Positions 1-5,963 of a stretch of 5,963 bases of DNA are shown here, piece by piece. How positions within the stretch are numbered: position 1 is the first letter of the stretch; each line of letters begins with the position of its first letter. The DNA is from an uncultured Planctomycetaceae bacterium (GTDB lineage: Bacteria; Planctomycetota; Planctomycetia; Pirellulales; UBA1268). Under the pieces are notes generated by a model. It worked only from the letters and a program-made list of their open reading frames with translations, had not been told where the DNA came from and made no database searches. The DNA is taken from positions 1 through 5,963 of the forward strand of contig CALAZQ010000399.1 in assembly GCA_937926325.1 (NCBI GenBank), given 5' to 3'. The position numbers were made by a program, and so were the translations under genes.

Positions 1-37
1 CCATGGGAGTCTGCCGATAAGTAACTGTACTGGTCGT

Positions 38-1171
38 GTGGCGGTACTTTTTTGTGCGGTAAGCATGTGGCTAGGCGCTCACGTTGCGTTTAGCCAACAG
101 ACACTAGCGGTTATTCCTGAGGCTTCGTTGGTTCGCCTGTACAGGCAGCCGCTGCACGACTGGCCCGCTCCACAGATCGACCCCGACGTCCAGTGGCAGG
201 AACTTGGCCCCCTGCCCGAAGTGGAGCATCCCCAGCAAAACCCGTTCTCGCCAGCCAAGGCTGAGCTGGGCAAATCGCTCTTCTTCGACCCCCGACTCTC
301 CGGCAGTCGGGAAATCGCCTGCGCCTCCTGCCACGACCCCGACCTGGCCTGGGCCGACGGCCGAACCGTCAGCTTTGGCCACCACCGCGAGCCGCTGAAG
401 CGGAACGCCCCGACGATTCGCAACATCGCCTTCCAGCAGAGCCTGTTCTGGGACGGCAGGGCCGACACGGTCGAAGAGCAGGTTGCGCAGGTGCTGCTGA
501 ATCCGGCTGAAATGCACATCACCCGGCAGCAGCTCGTTGCAGCGGTGGCGGCAGAACCCGACTATCGCAAGCAGTTCACCGCTGCGTTCGACGACCCCGA
601 CGTGTCGTTCGACCGGGTCGTACAGGCGGTTGCCTGCTTCCAGCGCACGGTGGTGGGCGGCCGCAGCCGGTTCGACCGCTTTGTCCGGGGCGAGTACGAC
701 CTGCTCAGCGACGCGGAAGTCCGGGGCCTCGACCTGTTTCGCCGCAAGGCCCGTTGCCTCAACTGCCACCACGGGCCGCTCTTTTCCGATGGCCGGTTCC
801 ACGATGTCGGCCTCAGCTACTATGGCCGCCGGACCGAAGACCTCGGCCGGTACCGGGTGACCGGCAGGCCTGAAGATGTCGGCCGGTTCCGGACGCCGTC
901 GCTGCGGGATGTGACCAAGACCGAACCTTTGATGCACAACGGCCTATTCAAGCTTTCCGGCGTGCTCAACATGTACAACGCCGGCATGCCGACCCTGAAG
1001 CGGCAGGCCTATCAGCAGAACGATCCGCTCTTTCCGACAAAGTCGCCACACCTGAAGCCGCTCGGTCTCAGCCGGCAGGAGCTTGCTGATCTGGCAGCGT
1101 TTCTGGGGACGCTCGAGGAACCCTATCGTCGGATTCGCCCGCCACCGCTCGCCGCGTCTGCCGGGCAGTGA
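38..1171 (+). CDS. Di-haem cytochrome c peroxidase (MauG/CcpA family), exported; 5' end uncertain
   Basis: Predicted periplasmic enzyme reducing H2O2 to water with electrons from small c-type cytochromes. Numbered from the GTG at 38, it has two CxxCH haem sites: CASCH at 95-99 (N-terminal low-potential haem) and CLNCH at 240-244 (C-terminal haem). Met299 in the PLMHNG motif is the expected sixth ligand of the second haem, which favours a true peroxidase over MauG, where this ligand is Tyr. His115, Trp138 (FWDGR), Gln148 and Glu158 (NPAEM) keep the spacing I recall for the catalytic His71, Trp94, Gln104 and Glu114 of the Pseudomonas enzyme. A hydrophobic stretch at 2-18 followed by SQQ looks like a signal peptide. 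The start is not settled: the frame is open to the left edge, no Shine-Dalgarno precedes 38, and the basic residue expected before the hydrophobic core (CGT at 35-37) lies upstream. The gene may therefore begin outside the window. An ATG at 65 is a weaker alternative. The 3' end overlaps the convergent kinase gene. Confidence 0.93.
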   Translation: MAVLFCAVSMWLGAHVAFSQQTLAVIPEASLVRLYRQPLHDWPAPQIDPDVQWQELGPLPEVEHPQQNPFSPAKAELGKSLFFDPRLSGSREIACASCHDPDLAWADGRTVSFGHHREPLKRNAPTIRNIAFQQSLFWDGRADTVEEQVAQVLLNPAEMHITRQQLVAAVAAEPDYRKQFTAAFDDPDVSFDRVVQAVACFQRTVVGGRSRFDRFVRGEYDLLSDAEVRGLDLFRRKARCLNCHHGPLFSDGRFHDVGLSYYGRRTEDLGRYRVTGRPEDVGRFRTPSLRDVTKTEPLMHNGLFKLSGVLNMYNAGMPTLKRQAYQQNDPLFPTKSPHLKPLGLSRQELADLAAFLGTLEEPYRRIRPPPLAASAGQ

Positions 1172-4100
1172 AGGCCTCCGCGTTGGAAAGTCCCCAAATC
1201 CGGACACCGGGACTGGCAGTCTCGTCTCCGCTGACGGTCACCAGCCGGTCACCCCGAGGGGAAAGCAGGACGGCTGCCGGGATGGATGCACTGCCCGGGA
1301 GGGCGAGCAGTTCCTGACCATCGCCGACGTCCCAGATGCGAACGGTGCCGTCCTGGCTGGCGGTCACCAGCCGCCGGCCGTCGGGCGTGAACAGCACCTG
1401 TGTCACCTGGCCCTCATGCCCGCGGAGCCGCTGGACCTCACGGTTGGTCTCGATGTTCCAGAGCTGGGCTGTGCCGTCGGCACCTCCGCTGGCCAGGAAG
1501 CGGCCATCAGGGCTGATGGCCAGGGCGAGCACCGAGCCGGCGTGGGCAGCGGTCTCTGTCACTGTTGCGCCCGTTTCAAAGTCGGAGACCAGAATCCTGC
1601 CGATGGCGAGCCCCCTTGCCAGCAGGCGGCCATCCGGGCTGACGGCATTGGCGGTGACCAGACCGTGCGGGGCAAGTTGGGCGACGGACAGGCCGGTGCG
1701 GCTGTCAAATAAAGCTGCCCGCTGGTAAGCCAGCCGCCTTCCAACCAGACCGAAAACCGGACTGACATTGGCCGCCCGCGACACGGAACGTTCCTGCAAC
1801 TGGAACAACTTGGTGCCGTCTGCCACCGTCCAAGCAGTCAGGCTTTTCCCAGTGGAGGTCAGCAGGGTCGTCCCGTCAGGGCTGAAGCAGACCGCCTTGT
1901 GGCCGCCGCCCGCAGCAGAGGCCTCGCCCAGCAGGAGCGGTGCGGCCGGGGTGGTCAGGTTCCAGACGGCAGTCCTCCCCGTTCCTGCCTCCGCCTGAAA
2001 GCAGGCGGCCAACCGGTCTCCAGCCGGGCTGAAGGCCAGCATCGTCAGGTTTCCGAACGCCACCGGGAGCGACCGGAGCAGAAAAACTCCCCGGGCATCC
2101 CAGAGTTCGATCCGGTCAGCAGTTCCGATCGCCAGCAGGCTGCCGTCGGGGCTGAGGCTGGTGGCCGTCGGGGCTGAGACCGTGGGGATGATCGCCAGCT
2201 TGGCTGGAAGCTCGGGCTTCCAGATGCGAACCGTTCCGTCATAGGCCCCGCTGGCAAGGCTCTCACCGGTCGGGTCGAAGGCGAGCGTGAGAATGTCGTC
2301 GGTATGGCCAACCCAGTCCCGCAGGCACTCACCAGTTGTCACGTCCCAGAGCCGGAGATGCCCATTGCACGCCCCGCTGGCGAGTAGCCCAGTGGTGGTG
2401 GCAGTGAGGGCTGAAACATTTGCCTGATGGCCGTGGAAATCACCAAGCGGTCGTCCCGAGGCGGTCTCCCAACAATGAATGGTTCGCTCATCAGAGCTGG
2501 CGAAGAGCCGCCCGCCGTTGGGATCGAGAGCGAGCACCGTCTCAGAGCTGGTTCCGCTGGGTTGCAGGTCAGTCGCCATCAGGAGCTGACCATCGCGGGT
2601 GCCGACCACTTCGACCCAGTCGCTGCGGCCGGCTGACGTAAGATAGAAAGCAACTGCCAGATGAGAGCCCGACTGGCTGGTCACGTACCGCCTGATGGTA
2701 TCACTGCCGTTGGTCGCAAAGAGTCCGTCTCCCGTGGTGGCGTCCCAGAGTGTCAGCTGATTGCCAGTTTCGACCAGCAGCCGTTTCTGGCCATCGAGAA
2801 AGCGGACACTGCGGATACGACTGAGCGGCTTCGGCAGGCTGGCCAGCGGCTCGGCCGACTGGCGGTCGCGGATCTCGACCCTGCCATCAGCGAGTTGCAC
2901 CGCCAGCCGCTGGCCATCCTGACTGATGGCGACCGGCAGCCCCGCCGCGGAACCGTCTGCAAGCCCACTGCGATCGCCACGCTCAGCCCGCCAGGACAGC
3001 AGCCAGTCGGCAGTCAGCGGGACGTGGGCACGCTCAGGCACCGGCGCGGCTGCGTAAAGGCTGAAGTCTCCACGCACGCTGTTGCGAGTGGTCGGTGGCA
3101 GTTTCAGCAGCCGTTGGGTCAGCAACGACGGCGTCGGCTGTGAGGAGGTGGCCAGCCCGATCGACCGCACGGCGAGTCGGGTGCCGGCGTCATTCCAAGT
3201 CAGATCGGTGACTGGGCCACTTCCCGGGGAGAGGACAGCGACTGCGTCGTCGAGTCCCGACGCCAGGCAGGTAAGCTCCAGCGGCAGTGGAGATCCCGCA
3301 AGGTCAGCGTTCTCTCGAAAAAGCCGCCGGGCCTGCTGCAAATTCTTGGCCGCAATCGCCGCCTCGAGCGCCCGCAGATTGGCGACGTAGAGCCGCCGGG
3401 TGGCCAGCGCCGCCGCCGTGTCGGCGCGATCCTGGGCTGCGACAGCTGCCTGCCGTTGCCGCTCTGCTTGAATTGCATAGAGGGTGGTGCCGATCGTGCC
3501 CAGGATGAGGGCTGCCACGATTCCCAGCGTGGCCACTGCGACGGTGCGGTGCCGCCGAAAAATGCGTCGCAGAGAATCGGCAAGCCCGGGCGGGCTGGCG
3601 AGGATCGGTTCGCTGCGTAGATATCGCCCGAGGTCGGCCTCGAGCTCGGCAGCGCTCGAGTAGCGGCGATTGCGGTCCTTGTCGAGACACTTGGTGACGA
3701 TCGTGGTCAGGTCGCCGCGGAGCCGCGGACTAATTGACGAGAGTTGCGCCGGCTCTGTTTCAGCCACGATGCGGGCGGCCTCGTGGATCGGCCGGTTGCG
3801 GACATCATAGGGGGGGCGGCCAGCCAGCAGTTCGTAGAGCACCACCCCCAGCGAATAGACGTCGGCCCGGATGTCGAGGTCGTCGGCATTACCGGTGAAC
3901 TGCTCTGGGCTCATGTATTGCAGGGTGCCGACCAACTGACCGGCATCGGTGTAAACCGTCGTCAGGGCGACATCACCATCGGTGCCACGGGCCACGCCGA
4001 AGTCGATGATTTTTGGCTGGCCGTCGGCGGCGACGAGGATGTTCCCCGGCTTCAGGTCGCGGTGGACGATGCCCCGCTGGTGCCCGTGGGCGACCGCGGC

Positions 4101-4556
4101 GACCGCCTGCCGGATCAGCCTGACCCGATCCTTGGTCGAGAGTTCCTGCTGGCGGGCGTACCTCGTGATGGCGATGCCCTCATCGACATATTCCATCACA
4201 AAGTAGGGCACCAGCTGGCCGGCAACCTGTTCAATGCCCGCCGAATAAATCTGGGCGATTGATGGGTGCGCCAGGCGGCCGAGAATCTGAGCCTCCAGCT
4301 CAAACCGTTTTGCGGCCGCCCGGGAGACCAGCCCTGGTCGGATCAGCTTGACGGCGACTGTCCGGCGGGGCCGATCCTGTTGGCCCTCATAGACCCGCCC
4401 CATGCCCCCCTCACCGATCAGCCGCAGCAGGGTGACATCACCCAGCCGGGTCCCGAGCGGGCAGGTATCATCCGCGAGGCCGTCGGGACCACCGAGAAAT
4501 TCTGACAGGCCGCCGAAGCTGAGCGAGGGCTCGATCGATCCGGAGGTCTGATCCAT
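1068..4556 (-). CDS. Transmembrane Ser/Thr protein kinase (PknB/Hanks type) with C-terminal WD40 propellers
   Basis: A 1162-residue receptor-like kinase that should transfer ATP phosphate to Ser/Thr of unknown targets. Numbered from the ATG at 4556, the catalytic motifs are intact: Gly-rich loop GEGGMGRV (48-55), Lys70 (VAVK), Glu88, HRDLKPGN with Asp167, DFG from Asp185, SPE at 216-218 and Asp232 in IRADVYSLG. A single membrane helix lies at about 339-360, followed by an Ala/Gln/Arg-rich, coiled-coil-like linker (361-415) and WD40 repeats from about 540 to 1125. This topology puts the kinase in the cytoplasm and the propellers outside. A poorly conserved stretch (about 463-535) precedes the clear blades. 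The 37-residue tail after the last blade is Arg/Pro-rich and not WD40-like. The 4556 start leaves 7 nt after rex. An in-frame ATG at 4589 would add 11 residues and overlap rex by 26 bp. Neither start has a strong Shine-Dalgarno. Co-transcription with rex is likely. Confidence 0.93.
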   Translation of the reverse strand: MDQTSGSIEPSLSFGGLSEFLGGPDGLADDTCPLGTRLGDVTLLRLIGEGGMGRVYEGQQDRPRRTVAVKLIRPGLVSRAAAKRFELEAQILGRLAHPSIAQIYSAGIEQVAGQLVPYFVMEYVDEGIAITRYARQQELSTKDRVRLIRQAVAAVAHGHQRGIVHRDLKPGNILVAADGQPKIIDFGVARGTDGDVALTTVYTDAGQLVGTLQYMSPEQFTGNADDLDIRADVYSLGVVLYELLAGRPPYDVRNRPIHEAARIVAETEPAQLSSISPRLRGDLTTIVTKCLDKDRNRRYSSAAELEADLGRYLRSEPILASPPGLADSLRRIFRRHRTVAVATLGIVAALILGTIGTTLYAIQAERQRQAAVAAQDRADTAAALATRRLYVANLRALEAAIAAKNLQQARRLFRENADLAGSPLPLELTCLASGLDDAVAVLSPGSGPVTDLTWNDAGTRLAVRSIGLATSSQPTPSLLTQRLLKLPPTTRNSVRGDFSLYAAAPVPERAHVPLTADWLLSWRAERGDRSGLADGSAAGLPVAISQDGQRLAVQLADGRVEIRDRQSAEPLASLPKPLSRIRSVRFLDGQKRLLVETGNQLTLWDATTGDGLFATNGSDTIRRYVTSQSGSHLAVAFYLTSAGRSDWVEVVGTRDGQLLMATDLQPSGTSSETVLALDPNGGRLFASSDERTIHCWETASGRPLGDFHGHQANVSALTATTTGLLASGACNGHLRLWDVTTGECLRDWVGHTDDILTLAFDPTGESLASGAYDGTVRIWKPELPAKLAIIPTVSAPTATSLSPDGSLLAIGTADRIELWDARGVFLLRSLPVAFGNLTMLAFSPAGDRLAACFQAEAGTGRTAVWNLTTPAAPLLLGEASAAGGGHKAVCFSPDGTTLLTSTGKSLTAWTVADGTKLFQLQERSVSRAANVSPVFGLVGRRLAYQRAALFDSRTGLSVAQLAPHGLVTANAVSPDGRLLARGLAIGRILVSDFETGATVTETAAHAGSVLALAISPDGRFLASGGADGTAQLWNIETNREVQRLRGHEGQVTQVLFTPDGRRLVTASQDGTVRIWDVGDGQELLALPGSASIPAAVLLSPRGDRLVTVSGDETASPGVRIWGLSNAEAFTARQTRRAVAGESDDRVPRASPETLPDQQAPAG
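1182..2939 (-). repeat. Coding WD40 repeat array (about 14 units) in the kinase C-terminus
   Basis: By eye the encoded protein shows about 14 successive units of roughly 38-50 residues. Typical units carry an SPDG-like turn, a LASG/LAVQ-like strand and a terminal (I/L)W(D/N/K) motif. The best-kept units have the GH start and the full DGTVRIW-type ending (about 1240-1460 and 2220-2340). Others are degenerate, for example FDSRTG and ILVSDFETG in place of an IWD ending. Fourteen units would suit two seven-bladed propellers. The repetition is visible in the DNA as recurring CCAGATGCGAACSGTKCCGTC-like and GGGCTGA-containing stretches. These are coding repeats within one gene, not a mobile or satellite element. 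The count is approximate because the outer units are divergent. Confidence 0.8.
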
Positions 4557-4563
4557 GCCGGCT

Positions 4564-5301
4564 TCAGCCTGCAGGGGGAAGGGAGACATCAGAAGCTTCG
4601 CCCGCCGAATCCCCGACCGATGCAGCCATTCTGCTGAACCGGCTGGTCACGGCAAACGACAGCTGCTCGAGCTCGATCGCCAGGTCGACCGCCACCTGCT
4701 GGACGCCGGGCGGCAGGGTCAGGGTGACCGGCGCGAAGTTGACAATGCCCTCGACGCCAGCAGCGACCAGAGCATTGGCCGCCTCTTGGGCCCGATTGGC
4801 GGGCACCACCAGCATGCCAAGCCGAATGCCGCGATCGGCCACCGTCGCGGCCAATTCATCGAGCGGCTGAATCCGAATGCCCTGCACGACCTCGCCGACT
4901 TTGGCAGGGTCGGCATCGAAGGCAGCCTCGATCGAGAAGTTCTGCCGTCCGAACCCGCGATAGCCAAGCAAGGCCTGGCCGAGGTTGCCAACCCCGACCA
5001 TCACCACGGGCCAGGCCTGGTTGGTCCCCAGAATGTCCCGCATGGCCCGGATCAACTCGTCACAGCGGTAGCCGACGCCGGGATAGCCGAACTGGCCGAA
5101 AAAGCCGAGATCTTTCCGCACCTGGGCATCGCTGAAGCCGAGCAGCGTGCCAAGCTGGCCGGAAGAAACGGTTGCCCGGCCCGCCGCCTCCAGCCGCTGG
5201 AGCTCCCGCAGGTAGAGGCTGATCCGGCTGACAACGACCTTTGGAACGCTGGCGTCGGAGGGCAGCTCGCCGGACTGTGGTTGTGATTCGTCGAACGCCA
5301 T
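4564..5301 (-). CDS. rex: Redox-sensing transcriptional repressor Rex
   Basis: A 245-residue cytoplasmic DNA-binding protein. Rex dimers sense the NADH/NAD+ ratio and leave their operators when NADH rises, typically derepressing fermentation or respiration genes. The N-terminal winged helix (about 19-80) contains SRISLYLRELQRL, SSGQLGTLLGFSDAQ, the recognition-helix motif VRKDL (62-66) and the family hallmark FGQFGYPGVGY (68-78). The Rossmann domain follows, with GVGNLG at 103-108, the acidic strand end FDAD (128-131) expected for NAD(H) preference, VVPANRAQ (165-172) and NFAPV (188-192). The C-terminal helix (about 203-225) should be the domain-swapped dimerisation helix. The last 20 residues or so are low in conservation. 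I chose the ATG at 5301 because GGTGGA sits 6 nt upstream. A GTG at 5328 would add nine residues. The gene leads a likely two-gene transcript with the kinase (7-nt gap) and is divergent from the cysteine-rich protein gene. Confidence 0.96.
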   Translation of the reverse strand: MAFDESQPQSGELPSDASVPKVVVSRISLYLRELQRLEAAGRATVSSGQLGTLLGFSDAQVRKDLGFFGQFGYPGVGYRCDELIRAMRDILGTNQAWPVVMVGVGNLGQALLGYRGFGRQNFSIEAAFDADPAKVGEVVQGIRIQPLDELAATVADRGIRLGMLVVPANRAQEAANALVAAGVEGIVNFAPVTLTLPPGVQQVAVDLAIELEQLSFAVTSRFSRMAASVGDSAGEASDVSLPPAG

Positions 5302-5307
5302 GGAACA

Positions 5308-5313
5308 TCCACC
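5308..5313 (-). promoter_or_regulatory. Ribosome binding site of rex
   Basis: On the minus strand GGTGGA lies 6 nt before the ATG at 5301. It is the only purine-rich Shine-Dalgarno-like stretch near the two candidate starts, and it decides for 5301 over the GTG at 5328, where this motif would fall inside the coding sequence. Confidence 0.55.
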
Positions 5314-5334
5314 AGACCCGAAACACACAGATTC

Positions 5335-5364
5335 AATCTACTATCCCCGCGGGGGCGTTCGCAA
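5335..5364 (-). promoter_or_regulatory. Candidate sigma70-type promoter for rex-kinase
   Basis: Reading on the minus strand, TTGCGA (5359-5364) and TAGATT (5335-5340) are separated by 18 nt. Each matches four of six bases of the E. coli -35 and -10 consensus. The position, about 30-60 bp before the rex ATG, is sensible. The perfect palindrome CCCCGCGGGG (5345-5354) fills most of the spacer. Planctomycete promoters are poorly defined and four-of-six matches are common by chance, so this is only a candidate. Confidence 0.25.
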
Positions 5365-5380
5365 ACCGGCCCGGCCAGCA

Positions 5381-5398
5381 GCCGATTGTGCCGATTGT
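5381..5398. repeat. Perfect 9-bp tandem direct repeat upstream of rex
   Basis: GCCGATTGT occurs twice head to tail without interruption (5381-5389 and 5390-5398), about 80-97 bp before the rex ATG and just upstream of the candidate -35. Each unit includes TTGT, the start of a Rex half-site (TTGTGA), and the first copy reads on into TTGTG. It could be a repeated protein-binding site or simple slippage. The sequence shows only the repeat itself. Confidence 0.6.
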
Positions 5399-5568
5399 AA
5401 GGCTGCTGGGACCCTGGAAAAACTCGCGCGATTACAGAAAGCGGTCATCCTGGGAAGAGTTTATGGGCGATTCTTGAAGGCAGGGTGGCAGCCTCCGGCG
5501 GTGGAGCGGTCTGTCGTTCGGCGGTGCGTTTCCATGGGCAGAGTCAGTCCTTTCACAGGTGAGCAATC

Positions 5569-5574
5569 GGGGAG
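5569..5574 (+). promoter_or_regulatory. Ribosome binding site of the cysteine-rich YTV-type gene
   Basis: GGGGAG ends 6 nt before the ATG at 5581, a good Shine-Dalgarno at normal spacing. It supports this ATG as the start of the partial gene running off the right edge. The GTG immediately before it (5578) is less well placed. Confidence 0.6.
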
Positions 5575-5580
5575 AGCGTG

Positions 5581-5963
5581 ATGAACAGAGTTTGGGTGAG
5601 TGGCCTGCTGGTGCTGGCCGCGGTGGTGGCGGGAGGCCGGCCGGCCGACGCTGCCTATTGCGGGCTGGCCAGCTATCAACACGGGACGGCGAAGCTGACC
5701 ACGGTCAGCTTTGCCCGGGCCCGGAAGACGTGTTCCGGCTGTGAGCAGGCGGAACCGACCTGTGCCGCCGTGACAAGCTGCGGCACACGGATGGTGAAGG
5801 ATGTTGTCTACGAGCGGAAGCAGTACACCTGCTACAAGACGGTCTGCGAAAAGGTCGTCGAGCAGAAGGAAATCGACTGCGTCCGCTACGAAAAGGAGCA
5901 GTGCTTCCGCGAGGTTGAGTACACCGTCTGCAAGCCGGTCTGGGAGACCCGCACCAGAAGCAT
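5581..5963 (+). CDS. Secreted cysteine-rich YTV-repeat protein (planctomycete type), 3' end outside the window
   Basis: The first 127 codons of an exported protein whose reading frame is open to the right edge. The N-terminus MNRVWVSGLLVLAAVVAGG is a typical signal peptide, with cleavage likely near PADA-A (about 24-25). The mature part has ten cysteines in about 100 residues (27, 51, 54, 61, 67, 84, 89, 100, 108, 117), including CSGC at 51-54. From about residue 75 it is built of charged Tyr/Cys/Val units: YTCYKTVCEKVVEQKE, then YEKEQCFREVEYTVCKPVWE. YTVCKPV is the hallmark of the YTV repeat described in Rhodopirellula proteins and linked to the planctomycete cell wall. The likely role is structural, as a disulfide-linked envelope protein, and is inferred from family knowledge. 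A good ribosome binding site (5569-5574) supports the start. The total length and number of repeats cannot be seen. Its divergent neighbour is rex. Confidence 0.85.
   Translation, partial: MNRVWVSGLLVLAAVVAGGRPADAAYCGLASYQHGTAKLTTVSFARARKTCSGCEQAEPTCAAVTSCGTRMVKDVVYERKQYTCYKTVCEKVVEQKEIDCVRYEKEQCFREVEYTVCKPVWETRTRS

Larger units (their letters stand above)
5302..5580. other. Divergent intergenic region between rex and the cysteine-rich protein gene
   Basis: These 279 bp separate two outward-facing genes and should hold the promoters for both. Visible content: the rex ribosome binding site and weak promoter candidate, a perfect 10-bp palindrome (5345-5354), a perfect 9-bp tandem repeat (5381-5398), two copies of CGGCGGTG 23 bp apart (5496-5503 and 5519-5526), and a short inverted repeat TCAC-AG-GTGA (5553-5562). 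The region looks less GC-biased than the flanking genes, as expected for regulatory DNA. I could not identify a full two-armed Rex operator of the TTGTGAA-N4-TTCACAA type, nor a clear promoter on the plus strand. One plus-strand frame stays open through the whole region but has no coding support. Confidence 0.6.

Noticed and set aside
104..937. Long minus-strand open frame opposite the peroxidase gene (277 codons)
   Set aside because: It lies wholly antisense to a gene with clear haem motifs, shows no domain of its own, and is expected from third-position GC bias.
1225..1265. GC-rich inverted and direct repeats (GGTCACC pair, CCCCGAGGGG) as a terminator for the peroxidase gene
   Set aside because: The stem is short, there is no following T-run, and the sequence lies within the kinase WD40 coding region.
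2661..3143. Plus-strand open frame of 160 codons inside the kinase gene
   Set aside because: It is antisense to the continuous WD40 coding region and has no recognisable protein features; the same holds for the shorter plus-strand frames between 1083 and 4505.
4555..5286. Plus-strand open frame of 243 codons opposite rex
   Set aside because: Rex is unmistakable on the minus strand, and this frame is a mirror of it with His/Asp/Gln-rich composition typical of a shadow.
5281..5298. Possible Rex operator beginning TTGTGATTCG
   Set aside because: Only the left half-site TTGTGA matches; the right arm does not resemble TTCACAA, and the position is inside the rex coding sequence.
5484..5500. Sigma54-like -24/-12 promoter (TGGCAG... 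GGCG)
   Set aside because: The -12 element lacks the TTGC core and the -24 element is incomplete.
5552..5563. TTCACAGGTGAG inverted repeat as a Rex operator or hairpin
   Set aside because: The arms are only 4 bp with a 2-nt gap, and the half-site order is the reverse of a Rex operator; probably chance next to the ribosome binding site.
5461..5682. Minus-strand open frame of 73 codons across the start of the YTV-type gene
   Set aside because: It overlaps a well-supported signal peptide on the other strand, is rich in His/Arg/Pro and has no family resemblance.

Overview
The window is GC-rich bacterial DNA that most likely comes from a planctomycete. Three things point there: a transmembrane Hanks-type Ser/Thr kinase with a very long C-terminal WD40 propeller region, an exported cysteine-rich protein with the YTV-type repeats first described in Rhodopirellula, and a MauG/CcpA-type di-haem peroxidase of a kind common in that phylum. 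The assignment rests on protein architecture and was not checked by database search.

Layout from left to right. (1) About 1-1171, plus strand: an exported di-haem cytochrome c peroxidase whose true start may lie just left of the window. (2) 1068-4556, minus strand: a receptor-like Ser/Thr protein kinase (kinase domain, one membrane helix, coiled-coil-like linker, about 14 WD40 blades). Its last codons run antisense through the peroxidase 3' end, a 104-bp tail-to-tail overlap. (3) 4564-5301, minus strand: Rex, the NADH/NAD+-sensing repressor, ending 7 nt before the kinase ATG, so the two are probably one transcript in the order rex-kinase. (4) 5302-5580: a divergent intergenic region with short repeats, a palindrome and a weak promoter candidate for rex. 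(5) 5581 to the right edge, plus strand: the first 127 codons of the secreted cysteine-rich YTV-type protein.

Three of the four genes have a redox link: a periplasmic peroxidase, the cytoplasmic NADH sensor Rex, and a secreted protein rich in cysteines. The fourth is a membrane kinase apparently co-transcribed with the redox sensor. A joint redox/envelope-stress module is a reasonable inference from layout, but nothing here proves it. No tRNA, rRNA, CRISPR array, insertion sequence or convincing intrinsic terminator was seen.
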